64,000 nt of DNA from assembly GCA_008973525.1 (NCBI GenBank), contig WACJ01000403.1, positions 124,001 through 188,000 of the forward strand, written 5' to 3'. Within the stretch, counting starts at the first letter, position 1. Each line of letters begins with the position of its first letter. Below, one piece after another: positions 23,609-34,929 of the stretch. A program made the position numbers and the translations under genes. Source of the DNA: Stenopsyche tienmushanensis (lineage: Eukaryota; Arthropoda; Insecta; Trichoptera; Stenopsychidae). A model generated the notes under the pieces. The model did not search any database. It was not told the origin of the DNA and saw only the letters and a program-made list of their open reading frames with translations.

Positions 23609-24766
23609 TAGATTTTAACCTTATGGGTACGGAAATTCGGAGACAGAGATAATTGTCTTAAGTCTCCTCATACAGTCATATATCGGTAGCAAGTTCGTGC
23701 TGTAAAGGCACCCATACACGTTTAAATGCTCGTTAAGAATTCAGCACAGTATTTTGTATTATCATAAATACACACAAATTACAATACTATATTTTTCAAA
23801 AGGCACTTCTTTCTGCTCACAATCCACTGTGTCACTTTGTTACGAACAAGGCTTAAGAACAGAATGAGTGTCTAAGAGTTGAAGCTTGATTGTTCGTGTT
23901 GTCTTGAGAACAGGCGTTTGTTTTGATAATTAAGATACGAGCATCATTCTTATCGTTAACCAATTTTGTTATTCCCCTTTGACTGTTCTGGATGTCATTA
24001 GCCGAGTTTGCCGATTCTTTGGAAAAAAGACGTCGCGGTCAGGAAACCACAGGAAAATCACTATGGATTTTTATGATATTTTTTACTGCAAATTTGAAAA
24101 TGCCATAAAAAATACACAATAAGGACATGAATTAAAAAGTATTTTATTCTTATGTATATGATTTTTATATGAAATTGTTTTTAAAAATGTATTAACCTCT
24201 ATACACATTTGCCTTTAATATATGCAAAATATCCTTCCCGTTCAACTCTGGGGGGGAAACTCTATTTTTTTTCCAGCACGAATCACACAAAACCGCTAAC
24301 CCCGAGGAACGCGTGCCCACTTCGACTGTAATTATGCAGTCACATTTCACAGGCAACATTTCCACTTTCATGTTAACGACGGTGCACTATAAGACCATGC
24401 AATCGGGCTCATAAATTTTCTTTATTTTATAACAATTTTCGCGCTGTGCATTTTATATTGTATGAATATTGCGTTGATTATGTAGCGAGACTCGAATTAA
24501 AATCTCACTCCTAAAGAGCCTCGCCTGCAAATCATGATATAAGAACGCCGATGTAAAATATTAAGAATCGATATCCCAACTTAAAACGTTTGTCAAATAG
24601 ACATTAACATGCATGAGAGTCACGAAGGTCTTCTCATTGTTTTTACACGCCAAACATTCAAAATACCCATGAATTATTTAGGGTGGCGCATGTATGTAAG
24701 CTGAAGCCAAGATCGACACGTGCCTTTACATGCGTAACAAAACGATATTTCTGTAGGAAAAATTCA
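23609..24766. other. Non-coding; less AT-rich stretch 24230-24560
   Basis: The first tens of bases complete the repeat interrupted at 22877. The 24230-24560 stretch has a mixed composition and words such as TTTATTTTATAAC and GCATTTTATATTG that resemble Hox/Caudal sites. No gene was seen. Confidence 0.25.
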
Positions 24767-24884
24767 TTGTCATGCGGCCCTAGTGACACATCAAATATAC
24801 ACGCGCTTAGTGTTCAGAGGGGCCACATGGACGACACGTACTGGCATTATAAACTACAGAAATAACCTAAGGGCCGCATGACAA
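24767..24884. repeat. Inverted repeat with 15-bp perfect arms
   Basis: TTGTCATGCGGCCCT (24767-24781) is exactly complementary to AGGGCCGCATGACAA (24870-24884), with an 88-bp spacer. The GC-rich arms in AT-rich DNA argue against chance. It may be a very small TIR element, but no target duplication is obvious. Confidence 0.7.
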
Positions 24885-25131
24885 AAACCGCTGCATAGCA
24901 GCTGGGATAAGCCCAATCAAATTTATATTGCCATTTCTTGGACTCATCTCGACGACAAAGTATAAATCAGCATGAGCTCTATTGGGATGATATGAAAATT
25001 AATGCCAATTTAACATTTTCCGATCCGGTTCGCTAATTTTAAGACCCATATTTTGTGTAGCGCTACACGCTAAAAAATGCTTTATATTTATCCAGTATCA
25101 TCAAATCAAGTTTTTTTTATTGAGGTTGCTT
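24885..25131. other. Short non-coding stretch
   Basis: Nothing was recognised between the inverted repeat and the LTR fragment. Confidence 0.4.
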
Positions 25132-25583
25132 GTCGGAATGGCCGTGCTAAGCGCACTGGTCCATTCTTCTATCGGGCCGTGATGTTGCTGAACCAATGGA
25201 TGGGAATAGTTGAGCGTCGAATAGAAAGAGTCTCTTCTCTAAATAACTATTTATTCCACACGAGAGAAAGATCTAGCTGCAGGAAGGACGGCCTCCCGCA
25301 GCCAAGGCTAACCTATGACTCTTCCGAATTCCACCTCCTGCGTGTCACTATCCAACCGGCAACGGTGCACGCGCAAGAAGCGATCGGTCGGTATGCAGGT
25401 GCAATGTCTCCGCAGGGCCACAAGAGATGGCGCTGTTAAAATAACACATTGCACCCGAAGAGAGATGGGAGATGTCGCTGTTAACAGCGCTACTACGTGG
25501 AGATGGTAAATCGCCCACGCTACAGTGCCTAACGGTCAGGTTGTTTGGTTCCGCATTTTTATAGGCCATTTTGAACCATCGCA
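25132..25583 (-). mobile_element. Gypsy-type LTR fragment with promoter region (copy C)
   Basis: On the minus strand the segment starts near 25583 (TGCGATGGTTC). It has a TATA box CTATAAAAATGCGG (TATAAAAA at 25563-25556), a U3 stretch with repeated TTTTAACAGCGCCATCTC/TTAACAGCGACATCTC units, the blocks GTGCACCGTTGCC and GGCTGCGGGAGG, and AATAAA (plus TTTATT 25250-25255). It is then cut before the TTACA end seen in copy B. It therefore gives the best view of the U3 of this LTR family. The open frames 25077-25569 on both strands are not genes. Confidence 0.65.
25553..25568 (-). promoter_or_regulatory. TATA box of the LTR U3 region
   Basis: GGCCTATAAAAATGCGG on the minus strand lies upstream of the repeated U3 words and about 300 bp upstream of the AATAAA signal. 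This is a fitting place for the pol II promoter of an LTR element. Confidence 0.4.
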
Positions 25584-25688
25584 GTAAATTCTTCCGATGG
25601 AAAGGTCGTCACGCATCCCTTTTTTAACTTTGCAGAATAACACCGCTGCGAATGTACATTGAAAGCTCGCAAAAGATTGTGATACATA

Positions 25689-26258
25689 TTGTTGGTTGGG
25701 GAATAAGTTCGTAGCGTTTTTAACAAAAACTTTTAATTAAACAAAAATCAATAGTTTTAGCAATTAATTAGAGATCATGCTTGATGTTCCTTGAGCCACC
25801 CATTTCTTTATTTGCTTCGTGTTTATGTATAGGCACCATTTTTCATCTCCCGTGACGATTTGATGGTACAAAAAGCGCTGTTTATGACCGCGTGTTGTTC
25901 GATGGAGGGCGAGATGTTGAGAAGTAATTTGAAGGCGATTTTCTTTGTTGTTTCGTTAAGCTCGTGAAGCACCCAGGCTCCCAATTTTTCGGCAAATCAC
26001 ATTGAATGAAGATGATTGAGAATCGGTTTATAATTGCAATTCATTTTTTCAGCCAATTTACGACTTATTTGGCGACCGTCTTCCTTCAAAGGTGCTTTAA
26101 GACGCTCTTCGTCGAATTCAGAAGGTCTTCCGCTACGGGACATATCATCAACATCAAAATCGCCATTTTTAAACTTTGCAAACCATTTTCATTAAAAGCA
26201 AAAAAATATTGTAAAACAAGATAATATAAAAACGCTACGAACTTATTCCCCAACCTGA
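25689..26258 (-). mobile_element. Mariner element, internally deleted, both ends present
   Basis: The inverted ends share GGTTGGGGAATAAGTTCGTA then GCGTTTTT (left about 25694-25721, right 26228-26254). TA occurs just outside (25687-25688 and 26259-26260). The left end has two extra bases relative to the right. At 570 bp only the N-terminal half of the transposase remains, on the minus strand. The right end is only about 14 bp from another mariner remnant (26272-26598), so the two lie abutted or one is inserted into the other. Confidence 0.88.
25780..26196 (-). pseudogene. Mariner transposase, N-terminal half
   Basis: The minus strand reads WFAKFKNGDFDVDD, SGRPSEFDEERLKAPLKED, RKLAEKMNCNYKPILNHLHS, KLGAWVLHELNE and then VTGDEKWCLYIN. 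These are the two helix-turn-helix regions, the linker (normally WVPHEL) and the first catalytic block in order. The first catalytic aspartate is kept. Frame changes occur near 25990 and between 25860 and 25900. The element ends soon after this block, so the second and third catalytic residues are lost. Confidence 0.85.
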
Positions 26259-26271
26259 TAAATACATACTT

Positions 26272-26598
26272 GTGCAAAAAACTGAAGAACAAATACGAAA
26301 AGACCGCCGTGTATCGCTTGACAGCCTTCACGAAGAATTTCCTGACATTTCTCATGGTCTCTTTGGTGATATTGTGTCAGAAAAACTTGGCTGCAAGAAG
26401 TTGTATGCGAGATGGGTGCCCAGAATGCTCATACTGGAGCACCGTCAAAATCGCGTGATCTCCGCGCGTGAATTTTTTCATCATTTTGCACAGAAGGGGG
26501 AAGCTTTTCTGGACTCTATCATGTCAGGGGATGAGACGTGGGTGTGTCACTACACCCCAGAATGCAAAAGACGAGCCGAAAAGAGCTGGTGGCGGTGA
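26272..26598 (+). pseudogene. Mariner transposase middle fragment, different family
   Basis: An uninterrupted frame of about 108 codons has DRRVSLDSLHEEFPDIS, IVSEKLGCKK, YARWVPRML, AREFFHHFAQKGEAFLDSI and MSGDETWVCHYTPE. This is the second helix-turn-helix, the WVPRML linker and the first catalytic block (family form VTGDETWV). It belongs to a mariner type different from the adjacent 25.7-kb copy. The upstream N-terminus and the rest of the catalytic domain are missing, and no initiator ATG is present, so it is a fragment even though its frame is open. The long open frame suggests it is younger than most relics here. Confidence 0.85.
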
Positions 26599-26639
26599 TC
26601 TATGATACTAGCATACAAAAGCTGGTGCTCACATTACAT

Positions 26640-27760
26640 AATTGTCTCGATCTCGACGACGTTTATATTTAAAAATAGTTTAATATATTTGTAAAATTTT
26701 AATAAAATACAAGCATTTCTCGATCTTAAATAAATTTTATCCTCGTATTTAGTTCTTGTAGTCTCAAATTTTCAAATTGCTAAGAAAAACATGCATTTGC
26801 GGCATTGCATGTTACGTTAATTAAACATGGAAACAATGCAACTGTTGCAACTAATAATATTTATTCAGTGTATGGTTAAGCTGTTATGTAAACTCGAACA
26901 TGTTGTATATGCTTTAACAAGTTCCATTCTGGAAATTCATCCCTTAAAGATGTACCCCGCGCACAGACGACCCATCAAATCGACAATGACCAACTCCAGA
27001 GCTCACGAGAACTTGCTGACATACATTATATATACCATATAAAAAATAACAAACATTAGATCAAATTGTCATGGATGACAAAAAACAGCTTATACACATA
27101 TGTTACAAGAAAACAACATTGATCAACCCCCATATAAACACCTACTTTTATCCCAAAAATTGCATTAATTGTACAAGAGTCGTATAATGAACTCTTAAAA
27201 TCAAATAAAACTATACACTTTGAATAATTGGACTAATTGAATATGGAATTCATTGAAAAACAACCCTCCTTGAAATTTTATTATAAAATTGTATGATTAT
27301 GCTTCTGCCAATTGACTAGTTTTGCAAGTCATATTACACAAATATCAGAGTATTATGTACGTATATATTGAGAAGACAAAATGCATAAATAATTTAGAAC
27401 AGCGAGTGGCCATGAAAGAACGAAGATTAGTTATGATCATAGTGTGAGTTACAGTATTCATCTCTTTACGCTTTAATATAGCAAATTTAAAATATGAGCA
27501 AATTGAATCGAGTCTTCAATTATTCAGTCATTAAGATAAAAGTTAAAAAGGCAGACATATTAATTAATAATTTGGTCCATGTCAGTTTTTTCAGCTTAAT
27601 AGCGCTCTATATCAAGCATATAAAAATAAATTAGAGCAAAAATAGTTTATCAGTCCTCTCCTCTCATTATAAAACCTAATTTAATTGAATATTAAATTCA
27701 AACCCATTTATCGCCATACGACATTTTTTAATATGGCATGAGCGCAAATAACGTCTAAAA
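26640..27760. other. Non-coding stretch with one short dispersed motif
   Basis: 27391-27425 has the TTTAGAACAGCGAGTGGCCA motif also found near 15.28, 32.52 and 60.16 kb. Nothing else was recognised. A frame at 26827-27042 has no family features. Confidence 0.35.
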
Positions 27761-28160
27761 AACTAATTTTCAGGCTGAAATCTGACGTCGCAGTAAATCC
27801 AAATATAGTAATTTCGCCATTATGAGGAAGCAATGTCACTTTGGAGGCACTGTACAAAAGCCTCACCTGGATACAAGTTGGCTTTCCCTAATTGGAGAAA
27901 AGTGAAAATGAGGAAGGCCCTAAAAGCCGTATTGTGTTTTTCTAAACACCGAGACGTCTCCGTACTATAAAAGGGAGCAAAAAATGCGTGAAGTGATGCG
28001 AGCGCCGGGAATAGGGCGTTAATAAAGGTTTCGCGTCAAATAAGTTAGGAGCGGCGGTTTCGGGTTGCAGAAGGGCGGTGATTATTAAAAATATCACCAA
28101 AGGAGTTTATTTTTATGAAAATGAAGCCTTTGAAGCCTTCAACGTCCCGGATTAACATGT
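27760..28160. promoter_or_regulatory. Less AT-rich stretch with a TATA-like box, candidate regulatory DNA
   Basis: The stretch has near-even composition and contains TATAAAAGGG at 27966-27975, preceded by GAGACGTCTCCG (a small palindrome). No initiator consensus lies about 30 bp downstream and no open frame follows, so a core promoter is only a possibility. A conserved enhancer is equally likely. Confidence 0.2.
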
Positions 28161-31100
28161 AAATTCCATTTTTCAATGTCGATAAAATTTCATACAACAC
28201 TTTCCATCACACATTGCAATACATATATGTGCAAAATATGAGCAATTTAAATTCAAAATGCTCGAATATCAAACCAATACTTATATTATATGAATGAAAA
28301 TATATACACAATCGTTTCATCCTGATTTAATAATTCAAATCGTATAATTTCAGGCGCATTTACTGTCATAAATGAAGTATATTTTTAAAAGTTTACGCTA
28401 GATTAGGGGTTGAAATGGGTGTTCTTATATCATCATAAATTTACTCCTTGGAATCTTACATAGACTTTTTTGAATCTTATATCATCATAAACAACCAATC
28501 GTTGAAAGTTTTTGTAATAATTACCATGTCGTACGTAAGTCCGATATTTAAAAATATAATACATCTTTAACCCTATATGAGTAGTGAGTTAATTTTAAAA
28601 TGATTTAAACGTAGATACTTTCGTTGAAACGTAGATTTCAAAGCCATTGAATCAAAAGACTAAAGTGGTAAAAGTGTATCTCCCGCATCTATCGATAGTC
28701 TTCTAAAGACGTACATATGCGCAACCCGACGGGAATGTGTTAAGATGGCATATGGGATAGAGTTTGTCAACTTTGAGCTTTTATCCTCGACAACGAACCA
28801 AATGATTTATTTTGATTTTTGTTCTCAATGTAAGATTGTGCGTCACATTTCACTCATCTCTGATATAATTCATCTTAAATTTGCACTCTAAGGATTAGCA
28901 ATTTCAATCTGCCTGACGTCAAGCGGAACCATTTACTCGAGAGAAATAAATTTAATGGTGCATCTACACACGTTGTAAATATTTTCATCGCACAACATTA
29001 AGCCTATGGTCTTACGCGATGCACTATCCTGTTCTGAAAACCACATCTTATATTTTATGTTAATGTCGGTCGTTTCAAAGTACTCGCTATGACGCATTCC
29101 GATAAATCTTTGAGATCTCCACGAACGAATCTGACTGAAAGTATCAGACTGGCACTCAAAATATATAATTACGCAAAGTTTGCAGAGATTCTTCCAACTG
29201 TTTGTTAGCATCGTCGATGTTAATTTGTTGCCTTAGCAGTTCCCGATCTTCTCTCGAGAGTTTCTAAGTGCTTCAACAATATGTTAAGTTTCTAACTATC
29301 AAGGAGTTGAGGATTTCTCCATTCACACTCGGGACAGCGTTGCTAAATCTTATTTAAGTATTTCGTTGGCAATATTCGCAAATGCGTTATAACCAACACA
29401 AAATCTTGATATTTACAAAAGAATATTACATCACACGTCGTGTTCTAGAATCTAAATGATCAACAATGTGCTAAATTAAAAGCTGAAGATTGATTAAACA
29501 TTTACAAGATCAATGCTTGAATTTTTTTAAATTCCTAATTTGTTAGCAATCAACGAATAAAAAACAGAAATATAATAATGGAATAAACTAAGGAATTGTT
29601 TGATTGAATTTATATGAACTAATAGCAAATCCCAACTGAGAAATAATACAGCTCGTTAAGAGATTTAAACAGAATTGATGATCTAACTATGGAAAGCTTT
29701 GGTTTTAATTAGACAATGCTCATTATACTAACAATACCAATTAAATGCATTTACCCTTTCAATAATCAAACACCAGATCTTCTATGAGCTTAAACAATCG
29801 CCTGGAAAACTGCAAAGCTTTTTGGTCAACTATATAATATAATATATTCACTAATTGCATATATAAATTGATATACATACGAGTATAAAAATAAATAGCT
29901 TCCGCGACAAAAACGTCAAAGATATTCAAGAATCATTGATTGTAAGAAGAGACTGATGAAGCAATTTTGGCAAAATGTATGTGCTTTTTTAAAAATCATT
30001 TGGCTATATTTAAAATTTCGAACATGGCAGATTTTTAGCATAAAATATAGCACAAATATTTAAATACTTTTACCTAAAGAAAATCGAAAATGATACGATG
30101 AAATGACAATAAAAATAAAATAATCGTTCAGACGTTTTAAATACGTATCTTAAATAATTCCTAATCAAAATAATTTAATGCAAATTGGCGAATTTATTTT
30201 TATTTTTAACCCTTAAAGTGGTAAGATACTAGATATCGTAGATTTGAAATTGAGCGATGATTGCTATCGACGTCGATTCATTGTTACTCGAATATAAATA
30301 CTTTCTGTACGCACACAGCATCAGTGATTAATTATAACATCATTTCTAAATATATTAACAATGCAACCCCATGTAAATTTCTGGCTAAGTCTTCACGGAA
30401 ACTCCTAATTTAATGATAATCAACTTTTATGGTTTTGTTATCCCTTATTATATATTTTTTTTTAATTTTATAATTTGTACGCATATAAGACTTTTTTAAA
30501 TCTGTTTTAGTGATTTTATGGATTTCCGTGAATTGGTTTTTAAGTGGTTTTACTGTTTTCTAAAGTGAACTATCTATTCAAAAATTTAATTCAGATTAAA
30601 ATTTCTGGTTTATTAACCACTTAAATGCCAGTGACCCACTGGTGAGCCACATATTAGTGAATCCAAAAATATCTTCGCGTTTTAATGACACTTCAAAAAC
30701 AATCAATTTTAATGGCATGTATATAATATTAACAAAAAGTTTAAAAAAAACAATAATACTCATTTTGTGTTGTGGCAACCCTGAACAAAACTGCTCAAAA
30801 CCCACAAATAGTCCCGCAGGACAACATGTGGTATACATGCATATACTAGGACACACAAGTCACCTTTAGACAATAAAATATATAAATCAAACGACTTTTC
30901 ACACAATTTCTAATATCTCAAAATTCAATAAACAAATTTTCAAAAACATTTGAAAAACTTCAAAAACTTAAAATAAAAAGAAAATCAAGAAATAACAAAC
31001 AAATTTATATTCTATGCCTAAGATACAATTGAGACCGTGAAAATGGAGTGTAGATTTAAATAATATCTTACTATGTAACAAAATAAATATTTGATTGCAG

Positions 31101-31370
31101 TCTATAACAGAATTTTGTAAAACCTCATAGTAGCCAAAGGGCTAAGTATCAATCATAGTAGTAATCATTTTTGAACCAATTTTCGAATTATTTCATTGTT
31201 AAGCTTTGCTATCATTAGATCGTTCAATTTTCAAAAGAAATAAATCAACATAAAGATATCATAATTCCCGTATCAGAGATCACGATCTTTTGAAATACAT
31301 AAGCGATATAATCTTATTAAAAATCCACATATTAGACAACATCTTAAATAGATACATATTTAATATGAAT
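28160..31370. other. Non-coding AT-rich stretch
   Basis: There are a few short direct repeats: TCTTATATCATCATAAA at about 28423 and 28474, and AAACGTAGAT near 28608 and 28627. A minus-strand frame at 28933-29211 (92 codons) and overlapping frames at 30596-30869 on both strands have fairly even codon make-up but no recognisable domain or start context. I do not call them genes. Confidence 0.35.
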
Positions 31371-31620
31371 ATTTCGACGCTATCAACCCTCCAGGAATTA
31401 TTTTGCCAGCGGGGGCACTGTAGCGGAAATTTAAACTCTTTTTGCAAGCGGATGAAGCCTCCTTGTTTTCCTCTTCCGCCCGATTTCTCCCAAATGCTTT
31501 GTTTTCTATGCTCGTGTATACCCTCCTAGCAATATTTGCTAAACTTCGCCTCTTCTGGCAACAAAAGACTGCATTGCCGAAGGATAATAGCAATAAAAAC
31601 TCGCCCTAATTGTCATGTCC
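31370..31620. other. Less AT-rich stretch, candidate regulatory DNA
   Basis: The composition is mixed, and AATAGCAATAAAAACTCGCC carries an Abd-B/Caudal-like TTTTATTG core on the opposite strand. Overlapping short frames on both strands (31290-31593) are not convincing. This could be conserved non-coding DNA. Confidence 0.2.
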
Positions 31621-32820
31621 CCACTTTTTTTTTGAAAATTTTGCCTGCAAAGATTTTTTTGCTAGACGGATGACGAAGCATTAATCTCGAGGTGAATATA
31701 ACGGGAGAAGGCTTATACAATACCACTTGTTTCTGTCATACGCAGGTGATTTCGCACACGTTTTGAGGGCTATTTGAAGAGACATGTATAATTTTTTTGT
31801 TGAGAGATATGGCTGCTCCGAATGACAGAGGCTCAGTTAAAACAAGCAAAAATGTATTCGGAATACGACGCATATAAGCTTTATTACAGGCATTACAGGA
31901 ATAATCTATTCAAATTCATATTTGACCAAAGTATTACAAAAAAAACACGCATTACTACAATACATTGTAACAATAAGTCTGCTGAACAATGTCATATTTT
32001 ATATTTAGTCTTAAGGTTTCATTCATTATTTTATATTATCATCAAATGTTATCAATCTACGTCATTTAAGTGAATTTATTGCATTGTAATATGCTCTAAG
32101 AAACATTACAAACGTTAAATTCTAATTTGAATGACTGACAAGTTCTAAATAATAATTGGTCGCAAGTTTAAGCATAATATTTTGATTGATAATGGCAATA
32201 TTTGCGAAATGCAATAATAGAGGCTCGGAATAGATGGTACGAAATTAGCAAATTCCACAACAGAGCACAGAAAGCTTATTCACTTATCAGAGAAAGCCAA
32301 CCTTTTTTATTATTAAATTATCATCAATTTCAAGAGTAAAAATTTCAATTCGATTTACACACAAACATGATCGTTATAAACATACAAAGACATATTTGTT
32401 CTCGATTTGTTTAATATAAAGCCTTAAATCCTAAAATATAAAGATATTCACGATCCATTAGTATGTATATAAATAAAACAAGTATTTTTGGCTGAAATAG
32501 AACTTCATTGATAATTTAAAACAGCGAGTGATCAATCAAACATATGGATTAACTCAAATCATAAACTCTAAACTAAATAGATGAAAAATGAAGCTTCAGT
32601 GGAACTATAAGCACATACAACGAATATTCAAAAAACCACTCTATAAATTCCATCCATCCAAGACAATATTTTCAAAATTGTACACAGTACAAAATAGTAT
32701 GACAGGGGTTATCGAACAGTTTGTAATTCGTATGAATTTTAACCCTCGTCTTAAGGCGCACGTATGAAAATTATATAAAGACAGCTTTAACCATATATGT
32801 GTGTTGGACATTAAATAGTT
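31621..32820. other. Non-coding stretch
   Basis: Nothing was recognised except one copy of the AACAGCGAGTG motif at about 32519. A plus-strand frame at 31822-32073 has no family features. Confidence 0.35.
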
Positions 32821-33330
32821 TCTCAACGCCCCCCAGAGACTCCTGACAGCTACGTCAGCAAGAGGCCATTACGGGCCATCCCCCTCGAACCGACCCCCAG
32901 ATCATTATGCATGGCGATTTCTTCTCGAGGTTCATAATCGCATCGTGTTATCCAATTACACATTCTCAACTTCCCGCTGACCCATAAATGCCCAACATCA
33001 AATATTAAAATTAATCATTCCGTCAATTTACGTGTTAACCCTCTTTGAGTCAACACAAATTCGTGACTTTTCATCGAAGAACATGCCGTTGATAACATGC
33101 GAGCGTTTGCTTGTTTTATTGGCCGCTTTCGTACATTAACATGGCAGTTTCCTTTGAATAATTCGTAATTTGGGTGTAATTAATGGAGCACATTAGTAGA
33201 AGTTCGGACCGGTAATTGTTTCGTTCCATTAATAATTGCGTTTGGTTCTGACGTTAATTTCGTAGTTTTGCTGTTTGAAATCTCCTCCTCTTAAATTGTG
33301 GTCGATTACGCTTTTGGTCACTCCTATGAT
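32821..33330. other. Less AT-rich stretch, best candidate for conserved regulatory DNA
   Basis: About 500 bp of clearly different texture from its flanks. It contains clustered homeodomain cores (GTAATTAATGG near 33177 and CATTAATAATTGCG near 33226), TTATTGGCCGC and TAAATGCCC words, and no long open frame. This resembles insect developmental enhancers, but that is an impression from composition and motifs only. Confidence 0.3.
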
Positions 33331-34080
33331 GATCTTTTTATGTATCTATAACGTTATTTAAACAATAAAACTATGTTCACTTATTGGTCTTATGTCCTCC
33401 TGTTTCACTCAATTACTGTATACTGCAAAAATCAAACGAAGTCTTAATATGAACATGAACAGACGCTTAACTAGGAAGATGTACATCAGAAAAATAGAAG
33501 GCAACCTGAACTTAAAACAAGATTGTTATATTAGCTGGTAATTTTCTGGTTCTGGTCTACCTTAGCCTAATAGCCTTAATTACAAAAAGAGACCAATAAA
33601 ACTTCTAAGACGCGTAAGCAGAAGCAATATATGGACAAATAAAAGGTCTTCATTAAGAAACAAAGACCTACATGACAAAAATATACTAATTTTTTCTTGG
33701 ATAGATTGTCGGGAAAAATACTTGTTCCATCACATATAATTATATTTGGGTAAGATAATTTCAGGCAATGCAAATTTATGTAAGAGAGAATTTATGAGTG
33801 ACTGAAAACAAATCAAAATTTTTGCAAATAGTTACTTTAATATTTAATTTTTAAGAACCAGGAATTCACAATAAACTTGGATTGAGATAATCAATCACAA
33901 ATATTAATAGTTATTGTATTAATGTTACTTATGAACAAATTTTTCTTTGTACAAATGTGTGTTTTTGGAATGTAATATGCTGTTAAAATATAATATTCCT
34001 ACATTAATGTAAATATGCTTTGTCCAATTTCAGAGCTTTGAATTTTCTTCGTGGATATTGATAAAAAGCTTTTTTCTTGA
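33331..34080. other. Non-coding AT-rich stretch
   Basis: Nothing was recognised. Confidence 0.4.
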
Positions 34081-34164
34081 TCTAAAAACGAAAAACTATT
34101 TTGAGTTTATTGCGATTTAAATTAAGGGAGGAAATCTCTTTAAAGGCTCGAAAATGAATCGTTT

Positions 34165-34400
34165 TTCATGTTTTTTAATGGTGATAAAATAATCGTATCA
34201 TTTTATATTTTTGACATTATTTTACTACAACCTTAAAGTACTACTTACTAAAGTACTACTTTAAGGTTGTAGAGAAACATTCCAAAATTTCAATCAGATC
34301 GATCAACAACTTTTTAAGCTATTACTGGCGAACATTTTGAAAATGCAGTTTCGAGACAATCTCGTTTAAAGTTTCAATGCGATAAAACCATCAATTTTAG
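34165..34400 (-). repeat. Transposon tail shared with 59.46-60.00 kb (inverted copy)
   Basis: The reverse complement of 34281-34400 matches 59461-59592, for example GTTTTATCGCATTG and ACTGCATTTTCAAAAT. The reverse complement of 34165-34245 matches 59917-59996, for example AAGGTTGTAGTAAAATAATG and GATACGATTATTTTATCA. It follows directly on the end of the transposon-borne frame at 34412, so it is probably the 3' part of that element. Confidence 0.75.
34225..34272. repeat. Palindrome, 16-bp arms
   Basis: CTACAACCTTAAAGTA (34225-34240) is perfectly complementary to 34257-34272, with a 16-nt spacer. It replaces about 324 bp present in the copy at 59.59-59.92 kb. One arm is the original element sequence and the other looks like an inverted copy of it. 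Confidence 0.8.
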
Positions 34401-34411
34401 TGACTTATCGA

Positions 34412-34912
34412 TCAACCAATGACTCCAAGTGCTTTTAATAGATCTTCAGCTTTCTTAATAAGTTGATTATCTTCGACTAACTATTGTTTTCGGGCTATAT
34501 GAGCTGCTTTTGTCTCAGAAAGACTCTGACGGTTCTACCTCGCTACCCGCGTTTCATCGGTATTTTCAGCAAAGACTTTAATTTAGGTGCCAATAATTAT
34601 ATTTAATGTATTCATCATCTTCAAAATTAAGCTGTAGTCGTTATTAAATATCCCAGAAACAATGTACCTTGATATTTCAATGATTTTTACAAGAGAATGC
34701 AGGTGCTTTGAAGCCAGTTGCCAAACCTTTGCGTTAAAAAATTCATTAGCATTTAGATTTGTATGGCCATTTAAGCATCTTTGAAGTAATTCATCCCTGG
34801 ACAAATCTTTATAAATTGGTAAGAGATGCCGTTTTATCTCTTGGCCAAGAAATGGAGTCAGATCTTCAAGTTTTTGATATTTTTTAGAGCAATGGCTTTC
34901 TGCCATTTGCAC
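34412..34912 (-). pseudogene. Uncharacterised transposon-associated protein, C-terminal fragment
   Basis: The open part (34583-34912) includes HLLPIYKDLSRDELLQRCLN and TNLNANEFFNAKVWQLASKH. I recognise this pattern (PIY..L…LL..CL.G.TQN.NES.N..VW) from proteins that are repeated in many arthropod genomes and appear transposon-borne. I cannot name a function with certainty. After stops the frame continues RVAR…KAAHIARKQ…IKKAEDLLKALGVIG to a terminator at 34412. No ends are defined. The neighbouring tail repeat (34165-34400) has a second copy near 59.5 kb. Confidence 0.45.
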
Positions 34913-34929
34913 TAGCTTTTGACTCCAGT

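Noticed and set aside
25077..25569. Overlapping open frames on both strands
   Set aside because: All coincide with LTR copy C. GC-rich sequence lacks stops by composition.
26086..26355. Minus-strand open frame of 89 codons
   Set aside because: It crosses the right TIR of the 25.7-kb mariner and is in a different frame from the transposase remnant.
28933..29211. Minus-strand open frame of 92 codons
   Set aside because: The composition is fairly balanced, but there is no recognisable domain, no supporting splice or start context, and no repeat homology. It is more likely chance in a less AT-rich stretch.
30596..30869. Open frames of 86 and 75 codons on opposite strands
   Set aside because: They overlap completely, and neither resembles a known protein. 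I could not choose one.
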